Shown here in pieces: positions 1-5,927 of a stretch of DNA of 11,800 nucleotides. A program made the translations under genes and the position numbers. The stretch lies in contig JANYLE010000437.1 in the NCBI GenBank assembly GCA_025363795.1, positions 1 to 11,800 of the forward strand, written 5' to 3'. This DNA comes from Mariniphaga sp. (GTDB taxonomy: Bacteria > Bacteroidota > Bacteroidia > Bacteroidales > Prolixibacteraceae). The notes under the pieces were generated by a model. The model had not been told where the DNA came from and made no database searches. It was given only the letters and a program-made list of their open reading frames with translations. The stretch's first letter is position 1. Each line of letters starts with the position of its first letter.

Positions 1-131
1 TTCGATTAAGCGGCAAGAGCAAAATTATTTTCGCCAACTAGTTTTTTGGATATTGAGATTTACGGGCCAACAATCCAAAGCCCGACATGCTTACGCACCT
101 CTTCTGCCCGCTGTCAAAACCGGTCAGCCCC
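1..131 (-). ncRNA. ssrA: transfer-messenger RNA (tmRNA), 5' part, truncated by window start
   Basis: tmRNA rescues stalled ribosomes in trans-translation together with SmpB and tags the incomplete protein for proteolysis. Read on the minus strand, the RNA begins at 131 with GGGGCTGACC, matching the usual tmRNA acceptor-stem/D-domain start, followed by the conserved TTTTGACAGCGGG segment. A pseudoknot-1-like stem pairs CGGGC (84-80) with GCCCG (67-63). The segment AAAAAACTAGTT precedes the resume codon GGC (35-33). The tag frame (35-9) reads GENNFALAA and stops at TAA (8-6). The ALAA end is the normal ClpXP/Tsp degron; ENNYALAA-type tags are common, so Phe replaces the usual Tyr. The remaining pseudoknots and the tRNA-like 3' half lie outside the window. 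The RNA lies 79 bases downstream of rpe on the same strand and has its own -7 box. Identification rests on tag, start and spacing together, so it is quite secure. Confidence 0.93.
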
Positions 132-145
132 ATAGGTGTGAACTG

Positions 146-153
146 CAAAATTA
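146..153 (-). promoter_or_regulatory. -7 promoter box of ssrA (TAATTTTG)
   Basis: On the minus strand this is an exact match to the Bacteroidota -7 consensus TAnnTTTG. It ends 14 bases before the tmRNA 5' end at 131, which leaves room for a short leader removed by RNase P. I see no good -33 TTTG at the usual spacing: the nearest TTTG is only 13 bases upstream. The same octamer precedes rpe. Confidence 0.6.
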
Positions 154-157
154 CTTT

Positions 158-171
158 ATTTGAGCTCAAAT
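158..171. repeat. 14-bp perfect palindrome in the ssrA promoter
   Basis: ATTTGAGCTCAAAT is fully self-complementary and lies just upstream of the ssrA -7 box, in the spacer/-33 zone. It could be an operator, or a chance palindrome in AT-rich DNA. It is too tight to form an RNA hairpin of note. Confidence 0.4.
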
Positions 172-210
172 TATACTTATTGCCCATTTATTTTATTTTG
201 CGCCCCTTGG

Positions 211-861
211 TCAACAATTTTTTAGTTGATGAATTGTCATCAACGGATTTTCAGATCCGAAAACAAAACTCCCGGCCACAAGTACATCAGCACCTGCCTC
301 ATAAAGCAATTTTCCAGTCTCAAAATTAACCCCACCATCGATTTCAATCAAAACATTCGCCTGCTTTTCTTCTATTAATTGTTTCAATCTGACCACCTTT
401 TGATAGGTATTCTGAATGAATTTCTGTCCGCCAAATCCTGGATTAACAGACATTAATAATACCAAATCTACCTCATTTATAATATCTTCAAGTAAGTGAA
501 CAGAGGTATGTGGATTAAGACAAACTCCTGCCTTCATCCCTTCCTGACGTATAGCACTAACTGTGCGGTGAAGATGATTGCAAACCTCGTAATGAACTGT
601 AAGGATATCGGCACCTGAATCACGAAACGGCTTGATAAATGGATCAGGATTGATAATCATCAGGTGGACATCGAGCGGCTTAGTGGCTACTTTCTTAACA
701 TGTTGAATAACCGGTAATCCAAAGGAGATATTCGGAACAAATACGCCATCCATCACATCAAAATGGATCCAGTCAGCTTCGCTCTGATTGATCATTTGAA
801 TATCTTTTCCAAGGTTGTTAAAATCGGCTGATAATATTGAAGGTGAAATAAGTCGGCTCAC
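211..861 (-). CDS. rpe: ribulose-phosphate 3-epimerase
   Basis: This cytosolic enzyme interconverts D-ribulose 5-phosphate and D-xylulose 5-phosphate in the pentose phosphate pathway. The 216-residue product is full length for the family, a single TIM barrel. Signatures are ISPSILSADF (5-14), HFDVMDGVFVPN (33-44), DVHLM (64-68), MSVNPGFGGQ (137-146) and EIDGGV (173-178). The expected metal ligands His33, Asp35, His66 and Asp175 are all present, and Asp35/Asp175 also act as the acid-base pair. The start is GTG at 861; no ATG in frame lies between it and an upstream stop, and the family motif follows within five residues. A promoter box lies about 40 bases upstream. The gene is divergent from the ricT-like gene and is followed on the same strand by ssrA. 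Confidence 0.97.
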   Translation of the reverse strand: MSRLISPSILSADFNNLGKDIQMINQSEADWIHFDVMDGVFVPNISFGLPVIQHVKKVATKPLDVHLMIINPDPFIKPFRDSGADILTVHYEVCNHLHRTVSAIRQEGMKAGVCLNPHTSVHLLEDIINEVDLVLLMSVNPGFGGQKFIQNTYQKVVRLKQLIEEKQANVLIEIDGGVNFETGKLLYEAGADVLVAGSFVFGSENPLMTIHQLKNC

Positions 862-898
862 AGTAATTATTTTTTAATGAGAAATGGGGTTCACCCCT

Positions 899-906
899 CA
901 AAATTA
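899..906 (-). promoter_or_regulatory. -7 promoter box of rpe (TAATTTTG)
   Basis: This is an exact TAnnTTTG match on the minus strand, identical to the octamer before ssrA. Transcription would start a few bases downstream, giving a leader of about 30 bases. That leader would begin with a small hairpin, GGGG-TGAA-CCCC (897-886), before the GTG start at 861. No convincing -33 element is visible. Confidence 0.5.
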
Positions 907-938
907 GTTTAAAACGCCGAATTATCGGAACTGAGATA

Positions 939-966
939 AAATTTTATGCTATAGAGTATAAAATTT
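939..966. repeat. 9-bp AT-rich inverted repeat in the rpe/ricT divergent region
   Basis: The arms AAATTTTAT (939-947) and ATAAAATTT (958-966) are perfect complements separated by 10 bases. The region is AT-rich, so a chance origin is possible. Its position between two divergent genes would suit a regulator site, but nothing shows which gene it would serve. Confidence 0.35.
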
Positions 967-1132
967 GGTTTATACATTGTCATGGTTTCAGCAAAATAAG
1001 TCATTGTTATTTTATTGAATATCTGAAATTTATATCAATTATAGTTTTAGTATTATTATTTAGACCTAATTAAAATAGCAAATCTGGCCAGAAATTGATA
1101 ATATTGTCGCTTTGTAAATAATACAGATAGTG

Positions 1133-2248
1133 ATGGGATGCAGTTTATGCAATACAAATACAGACTCAAGCCGGCCGGTAATGCTCGATACATACGACTG
1201 GCTCAATGATATACCAGATACAAGTTATGAATCAAACATCGTCGAAATAAGGTTTAAAGGGACACGAAAAGAATTTTTCAGAAATGAAGAAGGGATACAT
1301 TTAAAGCGTGACGAGTTGGTCGTCGTTTCTTGTTCACCCGGTCACGACGTTGGAGCCGTTTCGCTAACCGGTAGGCTGGCAGAACTTCAGTTCAAACGAA
1401 AAGTGAAAAACCAGGAAGGGTATGACTGGAATAGGATATACAGGAAAGCTATGCCTGGGGATGTCATTAAATGGGAGAAAGCCAAATCGCGCGAAAATGA
1501 AGTAATGATTCGTGCGCGTCAAATCGCCAACGAGCTGAATATTAATATGAAAATAAGTGACGTGGAGTTCCGTGGTGATAACACGAAAGCTATTTTCTAT
1601 TACATTGCAGACCAGCGTGTTGATTTCAGAGAATTGATAAGAAAATTTGCCAGTGAATTTTCGATCAAGATTGAAATGATGCAGATTGGAGCTCGCCAGG
1701 AAGCCGCCCGCATTGGTGCCGTAGGCTCTTGCGGCCGTTCATTGTGTTGCTCAACCTGGCGAACAGACTTTTCAAGTGTGACTACAGATGCTGCCATTAA
1801 GCAGGGTTTATCGCCAAACGCAGAAAAAATGACTGGACATTGTGGCAAACTTAAATGCTGCCTCACTTACGAACTCGATCAATACCTTGAAGCTCAGGAA
1901 GATTTCCCAAATGAATTGCTGACCATTGAAACGGACAAGGGATTAGCACGTCACTTCAAAACCGATATTCTCCAGAAAAAAATCTCCTACAAAACCGATC
2001 ATGCCGACGGTCGAATTTTTGTGCTCGACCTGGAAGATGTCAAAAAATTCCTCAACATGAACAAGCGCGGGCAAAAACCATCGATTGAGGGTTTTGCCGA
2101 ACTGGCACCTAAGCAAGAAAACATGATGAATGTTGGTAATTTAGATGAGAAATTCTTTTCAAAACCCACTCCGGCAAAAAACCGGACCCAACGTTTAGTA
2201 AAACTAAAAAGTAGTTCAATTCATAAAAAGACAAAATCAGTTGAATAA
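1133..2248 (+). CDS. ricT: PSP1-domain protein, RicT/YaaT-like iron-sulfur complex subunit
   Basis: The product (371 residues from ATG 1133) resembles RicT/YaaT. In Bacillus that protein joins RicA and RicF in an [4Fe-4S]-containing complex that directs RNase Y processing and affects sporulation and competence; whether the role is the same here is unknown. The PSP1 C-terminal domain covers about residues 105-195 and includes YYIADQRVDFREL (156-168) and QIGARQEAARIG (184-195). It is followed by two Cys clusters, GSCGRSLCC (198-206) and GHCGKLKCCL (235-244), which fit the cluster-binding Cys pattern of the family. An extra CxxC pair (Cys3, Cys6) sits at the N-terminus. The C-terminal tail after about residue 310 is Lys-rich and longer than in the roughly 275-residue Bacillus protein. 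GTG at 1130 is an alternative start; I prefer the adjacent ATG. It is probably cotranscribed with trhO, 50 bases downstream. Confidence 0.88.
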   Translation: MGCSLCNTNTDSSRPVMLDTYDWLNDIPDTSYESNIVEIRFKGTRKEFFRNEEGIHLKRDELVVVSCSPGHDVGAVSLTGRLAELQFKRKVKNQEGYDWNRIYRKAMPGDVIKWEKAKSRENEVMIRARQIANELNINMKISDVEFRGDNTKAIFYYIADQRVDFRELIRKFASEFSIKIEMMQIGARQEAARIGAVGSCGRSLCCSTWRTDFSSVTTDAAIKQGLSPNAEKMTGHCGKLKCCLTYELDQYLEAQEDFPNELLTIETDKGLARHFKTDILQKKISYKTDHADGRIFVLDLEDVKKFLNMNKRGQKPSIEGFAELAPKQENMMNVGNLDEKFFSKPTPAKNRTQRLVKLKSSSIHKKTKSVE

Positions 2249-2298
2249 CCCGAAAAGAAAATATTCAAAGACATATACGCATCCAAATCCCCAAATTT

Positions 2299-3366
2299 AT
2301 GCCGCTTTATAATTCGCTTGATAGCAAAATATTAAAAGCGAACCTTTTGGATGAATCGTTTGTCCGAAAAACGATTTCGCTTTACCGGTACTTCATTCTG
2401 GATACCCCCCAGGAATTCAGGGATCAGTTGTACCGGGAATGGGCCGATCTGAATGTTTTTGGCCGGATTTACATTGCCCGTGAAGGGATAAATGCACAAC
2501 TGAGCGTTCCGGAATACAATTTTGAGGCATTTCTGCAATCGTTGAATAATCACCCAATCTTCGACCAGATTCCGATAAAATATGCAATCGAGGACAGTGG
2601 AAAATCATTCTACAAACTAACCATTAAAATTCGGCCAAAACTGGTTGCAGATGGGCTTGATGATCAATCTTTTGATGTAACAAATGTTGGAAATCACCTG
2701 ACCGCGGAAAAGTTTCATCAATTGGTTGAAACAGGGGAACACATAGTGGTTGATATGCGGAATCATTATGAATCCGAAATCGGACATTTTAAAGGAGCCA
2801 TCTGTCCTGACGTTGACACTTTCCGTGAGGAACTTACAATGATTACGGAAGCACTTAAAGACCAAAAAGATCAGAAATTATTACTCTATTGTACGGGAGG
2901 AATTCGCTGCGAAAAAGCAAGCGCTTATCTAAAACATCAGGGGTTCAAGGATGTGAATCAACTGCATGGTGGAATTTTGGAGTATGCAAGAAACATTAAA
3001 CGACTAAACCTGGAATCAAATTTTATCGGTAAAAACTTCGTGTTTGATGAACGAATGGGCGAATCGGTTGACGGGCAGGTTATTTCTCACTGCCATCAAT
3101 GTGGTAAGTCATGCGATGTGCACTCCAATTGTGCAAATGATTTGTGCCATTTACTTTTCATTCAGTGTAATCAATGTGCCGCGAAGTTTGAGAAGTGCTG
3201 TTCAACAGCATGTCGCGATCTAAAAAACGGATCGGAGGAGGAAAAACATCGCTTCATTAAATTAAAATCCGGGAATGACAGCTTTTACCGCAAAAGTTTT
3301 CGTCCGGTAAAAAGTTCTAATTTCGCCAATCCGGATTCAGTATCCGGACAAAAATCTGTTGTATAG
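2299..3366 (+). CDS. trhO: tRNA uridine(34) hydroxylase (rhodanese-like, YceA family)
   Basis: TrhO uses molecular oxygen to form 5-hydroxyuridine at the wobble position U34 of tRNAs, an early step toward mo5U/cmo5U-type modifications. The 355-residue product has the family layout. An N-terminal alpha/beta domain (about 20-115) contains GRIYIAREGINAQLS (55-69). A rhodanese domain (about 130-235) has VVDMRNHYESEIGHF (150-164) and the active-site loop YCTGGIRCEK, with candidate catalytic Cys198 and a second Cys204. A Cys-rich tail (265-305; HCHQCGKSC, CNQC, CC, AC) is typical of this family and probably binds metal. ATG 2299 is the first start that gives the conserved N-terminus. The gene sits between the ricT-like gene and dus, and its stop is one base from the dus start, so coupled translation of two tRNA-modifying enzymes is likely. 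Confidence 0.95.
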   Translation: MPLYNSLDSKILKANLLDESFVRKTISLYRYFILDTPQEFRDQLYREWADLNVFGRIYIAREGINAQLSVPEYNFEAFLQSLNNHPIFDQIPIKYAIEDSGKSFYKLTIKIRPKLVADGLDDQSFDVTNVGNHLTAEKFHQLVETGEHIVVDMRNHYESEIGHFKGAICPDVDTFREELTMITEALKDQKDQKLLLYCTGGIRCEKASAYLKHQGFKDVNQLHGGILEYARNIKRLNLESNFIGKNFVFDERMGESVDGQVISHCHQCGKSCDVHSNCANDLCHLLFIQCNQCAAKFEKCCSTACRDLKNGSEEEKHRFIKLKSGNDSFYRKSFRPVKSSNFANPDSVSGQKSVV

Positions 3367-3367
3367 T

Positions 3368-4357
3368 ATGCCCAATTTTTGGAAAGCCCTTTCTAAACCG
3401 ATATTTGCATTGGCCCCAATGGAAGATGTAACCGACACATCTTTCCGTGAAGTCGTGGCCGGTCTTTCTGACCCTGAATACCTGCAACTGCTTTTCACTG
3501 AATTCACTTCCATTGATGGGATGAACCATCAGAAAGGGAAAATCCGCGTAAGTGAGCGATTGTTGGTCAGCAGATCGGAGAAAAACGTACGAAGGCAAAA
3601 GAATATTAAGCTGGTGGCACAAATCTGGGGCAATAAACCCGAGTTGTTCCATAAAATAGCCCGTGAAATTACTGCCGAATATGAATTTGACGGACTGGAT
3701 ATCAATATGGGTTGTCCGGTAAAGAATGTGGTTAAAAACGGCTGTTGTTCAGCATTGATCAATCAGCCGGAGTTAGCCAAAGAGATCATTCTCGCCACCA
3801 AGGAGGCGACTCATTTACCCGTTTCGGTAAAAACCAGAACCGGTGTAAAATCTCATGACACGGAGGTTTGGATTTCCCATTTAATGGAAACGAAACCAGC
3901 CGCCATCATTCTTCACGGAAGGACTCAAAAACAACAATCAGATGGGTTGGCAGATTGGGATGAGATTGCAAAAGGGGCACGGATCCGTGATCAAATGGAT
4001 CCCGGGGTTTTATTCTTGGGGAATGGAGATGTCCAATCGGTTTCACAGGGGCTTGCATTGACTGCCAAATATGGAATCGATGGCGTGATGATCGGAAGAG
4101 GAATTTTTCATGACCCATGGTTCTTTAATCCTGAGCATCAACCACCATCAAAATCAGAAAGGTTATCCCAATTAATTCTTCATACACAGCTGTTCGAAGA
4201 AAACTGGGGCGGCAAAAAGAATTTAAATCTGCTGAAACGATTTTACAAGATATACACCAACGACTTTCAAGGTGCGGCCAAATTGAGGGCAGAACTCATG
4301 GAGGCCACAACATTCGCAGAAGTTTACCGGATTGCGAATGCCGCCAAATTCGATTAA
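3368..4357 (+). CDS. dus: tRNA-dihydrouridine synthase (Dus family)
   Basis: This FMN-dependent enzyme uses NADPH to reduce specific uridines of tRNA to dihydrouridine. From ATG 3368 it has 329 residues, the usual size. Family motifs in order are LAPMEDVTDTSFR (15-27, FMN site), QIWGNKPE (85-92), DINMGCPVKNV (111-121) with catalytic Cys116, VSVKTRTG (152-159), ILHGRT (181-186), FLGNGDV (216-222) and MIGRGIF (241-247). An in-frame TTG at 3359 would lie inside trhO and give MYSMPNF; the ATG one base after the trhO TAG fits family starts better. The U position it modifies cannot be told from sequence alone, as bacteria have DusA, B and C types. It is the last gene of the plus-strand run and ends before a hairpin terminator. 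Confidence 0.95.
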   Translation: MPNFWKALSKPIFALAPMEDVTDTSFREVVAGLSDPEYLQLLFTEFTSIDGMNHQKGKIRVSERLLVSRSEKNVRRQKNIKLVAQIWGNKPELFHKIAREITAEYEFDGLDINMGCPVKNVVKNGCCSALINQPELAKEIILATKEATHLPVSVKTRTGVKSHDTEVWISHLMETKPAAIILHGRTQKQQSDGLADWDEIAKGARIRDQMDPGVLFLGNGDVQSVSQGLALTAKYGIDGVMIGRGIFHDPWFFNPEHQPPSKSERLSQLILHTQLFEENWGGKKNLNLLKRFYKIYTNDFQGAAKLRAELMEATTFAEVYRIANAAKFD

Positions 4358-4362
4358 TTATA

Positions 4363-4400
4363 AAACCCACCCTGGGAAGTGCTTATCCCGGAGTGGATTT
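4363..4400. terminator. bidirectional hairpin terminator between convergent dus and Gfo/Idh gene
   Basis: The arms 4363-4377 and 4386-4400 can form a 15-position stem with two C-A mismatches and one G-U pair, closed by an 8-base loop. The core is CTGGGA paired with TCCCGG. On the plus strand it ends in ATTTAATT. On the minus strand it is followed by GTTTTATAATT, a better U-run for ending the oxidoreductase transcript. Its place between convergent genes supports the call. Confidence 0.62.
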
Positions 4401-4422
4401 AATTACCATATATTGCTATAAA

Positions 4423-5733
4423 TTAAACTTTTGGCAGCATCCAAGGTTCACGATAGCTAGGCAACAGATACTTATTGGCCTCTTCGTCATTTGTGAATTT
4501 TGTTCCATCCCAAACCAACTTTTTACCGGTTCGGTAAGCGATATTTCCTAAAGCTGAGAATTTGGCAATATGTGCGCCAATTTCCACGCTGGCATTAGTA
4601 TTCGGATTACGACTTTTCGCGCAATCAAGGAAATTCTTCACATGGTTTTTCAGACCTTCGCCTGTTCCCTTTACAAGCGGAACTGCTTCCATCCTTTTTT
4701 CGCGGTTAACGACTTCAGGGATTACCTCCCAACCATTACGATCGATTACCAAAGTACCATTTTCGCCAACAAAACCTAATCCATGATTACGGCCATAGGC
4801 TCCATCATTAATTCCGATGGCGTGATCCCACATCACATTAAATCCGTCGAATTCATAAATAGTCTGTAAACTATCAGGAGTTTCACAAGCGTCGGTAGGA
4901 TAACCATACTTACCACCCATTGCCATAATTGATTTTGGCGCAGTGACATCCATTCCGAATAATGCATAATCGAGCAAGTGAACGCCCCAGTCGGTCATTA
5001 AGCCTCCAGCATAATCCCAGAACCAACGGAAAGTAAAATGAAACCGGTTCCTGTTGAACGGACGATTGGTTGCCGGCCCCAGCCACATATCGTAATCAAC
5101 TCCTGCCGGTACGGGCTCATCGGCCAGAACCGGAATAGAAGGACACCATCCCTGGTAAGAGAACACACGTACCAACCTGATTTTGCCTAATTTACCAGTA
5201 CGAATAAAGTCAACGGCACTTTGCCAATGCGGATCACTCCTTTGCCATTGCCCTACCTGAACCACACTTTTATATTTCTGAGCCGCCTTCACCATTATAT
5301 TACACTCCTCAATAGTTCTGCCCAGCGGTTTCTCACAATAAACATCTTTCCCAGCCTGACAAGCAGCTACCATCTGAAGACAGTGCCAATGATCTGGGGT
5401 TCCGATAATCACAACATTAATATCTTTATTTTCAATCAGTTTACGCCAATCCTTGTAAAGATTCGCTGGCTTCTTACCGCGTATCTTTTCAACATCAGCG
5501 GCACGGCTATTCAGTACCTCATCATCGATATCGCACAATGCAATGCATTCAACCTGTGGATTTAGAAGAAATGCCTGTAAATCAGAAAACCCTTGTCCTT
5601 TGCAACCAATCAGACCTACATTTATCTTATTATTAGCTGCACAAGAAGCGGTTACGCTTGACAATGAGGAAATCAAACCAATTCCCGCTGCCGTTGTTCC
5701 AGTGTTTTTAAGAAACACTCTACGTGTTGTCAT
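4423..5733 (-). CDS. Tat-exported Gfo/Idh/MocA family oxidoreductase
   Basis: This is an NAD(P)-binding sugar oxidoreductase-like protein of 436 residues. The N-terminus TTRRVFLKN (2-10) is a textbook twin-arginine motif, followed by a hydrophobic stretch and VTASC (27-31), so the folded protein is exported. Cys31 is a weak lipoprotein candidate because Thr at -3 is not canonical. The Rossmann domain starts with VGLIGCKGQG (39-48) and CDID (67-70), then TPDHWH (112-117) and the family EKP (134-136). The C-terminal half carries FHFTFRWFWDYAGGL (231-245) and TDWGVHLLD (247-255), typical of the secreted Bacteroidota/Planctomycetota branch. Some members of this fold are NAD-dependent glycosidases (GH109) or act on 3-keto sugars; the sequence does not settle which applies. 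It is the last of three minus-strand exported genes, 194 bases after the glycosidase-like gene, and shares a sequence block with that gene's upstream region. Confidence 0.9.
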   Translation of the reverse strand: MTTRRVFLKNTGTTAAGIGLISSLSSVTASCAANNKINVGLIGCKGQGFSDLQAFLLNPQVECIALCDIDDEVLNSRAADVEKIRGKKPANLYKDWRKLIENKDINVVIIGTPDHWHCLQMVAACQAGKDVYCEKPLGRTIEECNIMVKAAQKYKSVVQVGQWQRSDPHWQSAVDFIRTGKLGKIRLVRVFSYQGWCPSIPVLADEPVPAGVDYDMWLGPATNRPFNRNRFHFTFRWFWDYAGGLMTDWGVHLLDYALFGMDVTAPKSIMAMGGKYGYPTDACETPDSLQTIYEFDGFNVMWDHAIGINDGAYGRNHGLGFVGENGTLVIDRNGWEVIPEVVNREKRMEAVPLVKGTGEGLKNHVKNFLDCAKSRNPNTNASVEIGAHIAKFSALGNIAYRTGKKLVWDGTKFTNDEEANKYLLPSYREPWMLPKV

Positions 5734-5867
5734 AAGTAAATTTATTTAATTTTAAAGTTGTATCCGGGGAAAGCATTTATTTGCAGTTAGTCTATAAAAA
5801 TCTCCAATTCCAACCTATAATTCTATACTACAGTCGATTAGATCGCAATTCATTATATTCTAAAAAC

Positions 5868-5890
5868 GGCTAAAAATAGCGATTTATTCC
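5868..5890 (-). repeat. shared upstream block, copy 1 (before Gfo/Idh gene)
   Basis: The plus strand reads GGCTAAAAAT, then A-GC-ATTT-like bases, then TATTCC. A near copy occurs at 7981-8006. Both precede minus-strand genes of the same cluster: this one lies about 135 bases before the oxidoreductase start. Within the same gap, AAGCATTT (5771-5778) repeats a half-site of the inverted repeat at 7954-7998. It could be a promoter or regulator element; the function is unknown. Confidence 0.4.
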
Positions 5891-5927
5891 ACTCCGTGTT
5901 CCCCTTTTAAGATAATTTAATTAATTC

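Noticed and set aside
41..133. 31-codon minus-strand frame starting ATGGGGCTGACC
   Set aside because: This is the tmRNA 5' region itself; the ATG is formed by chance at the mature RNA start.
225..244. 8-bp hairpin (GTTGATGA / TCATCAAC) near the rpe end as a terminator
   Set aside because: It lies inside the rpe coding region, and in the minus direction an A-run, not a T-run, follows it.
87..329. 80-residue plus-strand open frame
   Set aside because: It runs antisense to ssrA and the end of rpe, matches no family pattern, and is explained by the two real minus-strand genes.
1130..1132. GTG start for the RicT-like gene
   Set aside because: The adjacent ATG at 1133 is the more likely start and differs by only one residue.
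3359..3361. TTG start for dus inside trhO
   Set aside because: ATG 3368 follows the trhO stop by one base and gives the normal family N-terminus.
5221..5565. 114-residue plus-strand frame
   Set aside because: It is antisense to the Gfo/Idh/MocA gene, which has intact cofactor motifs.
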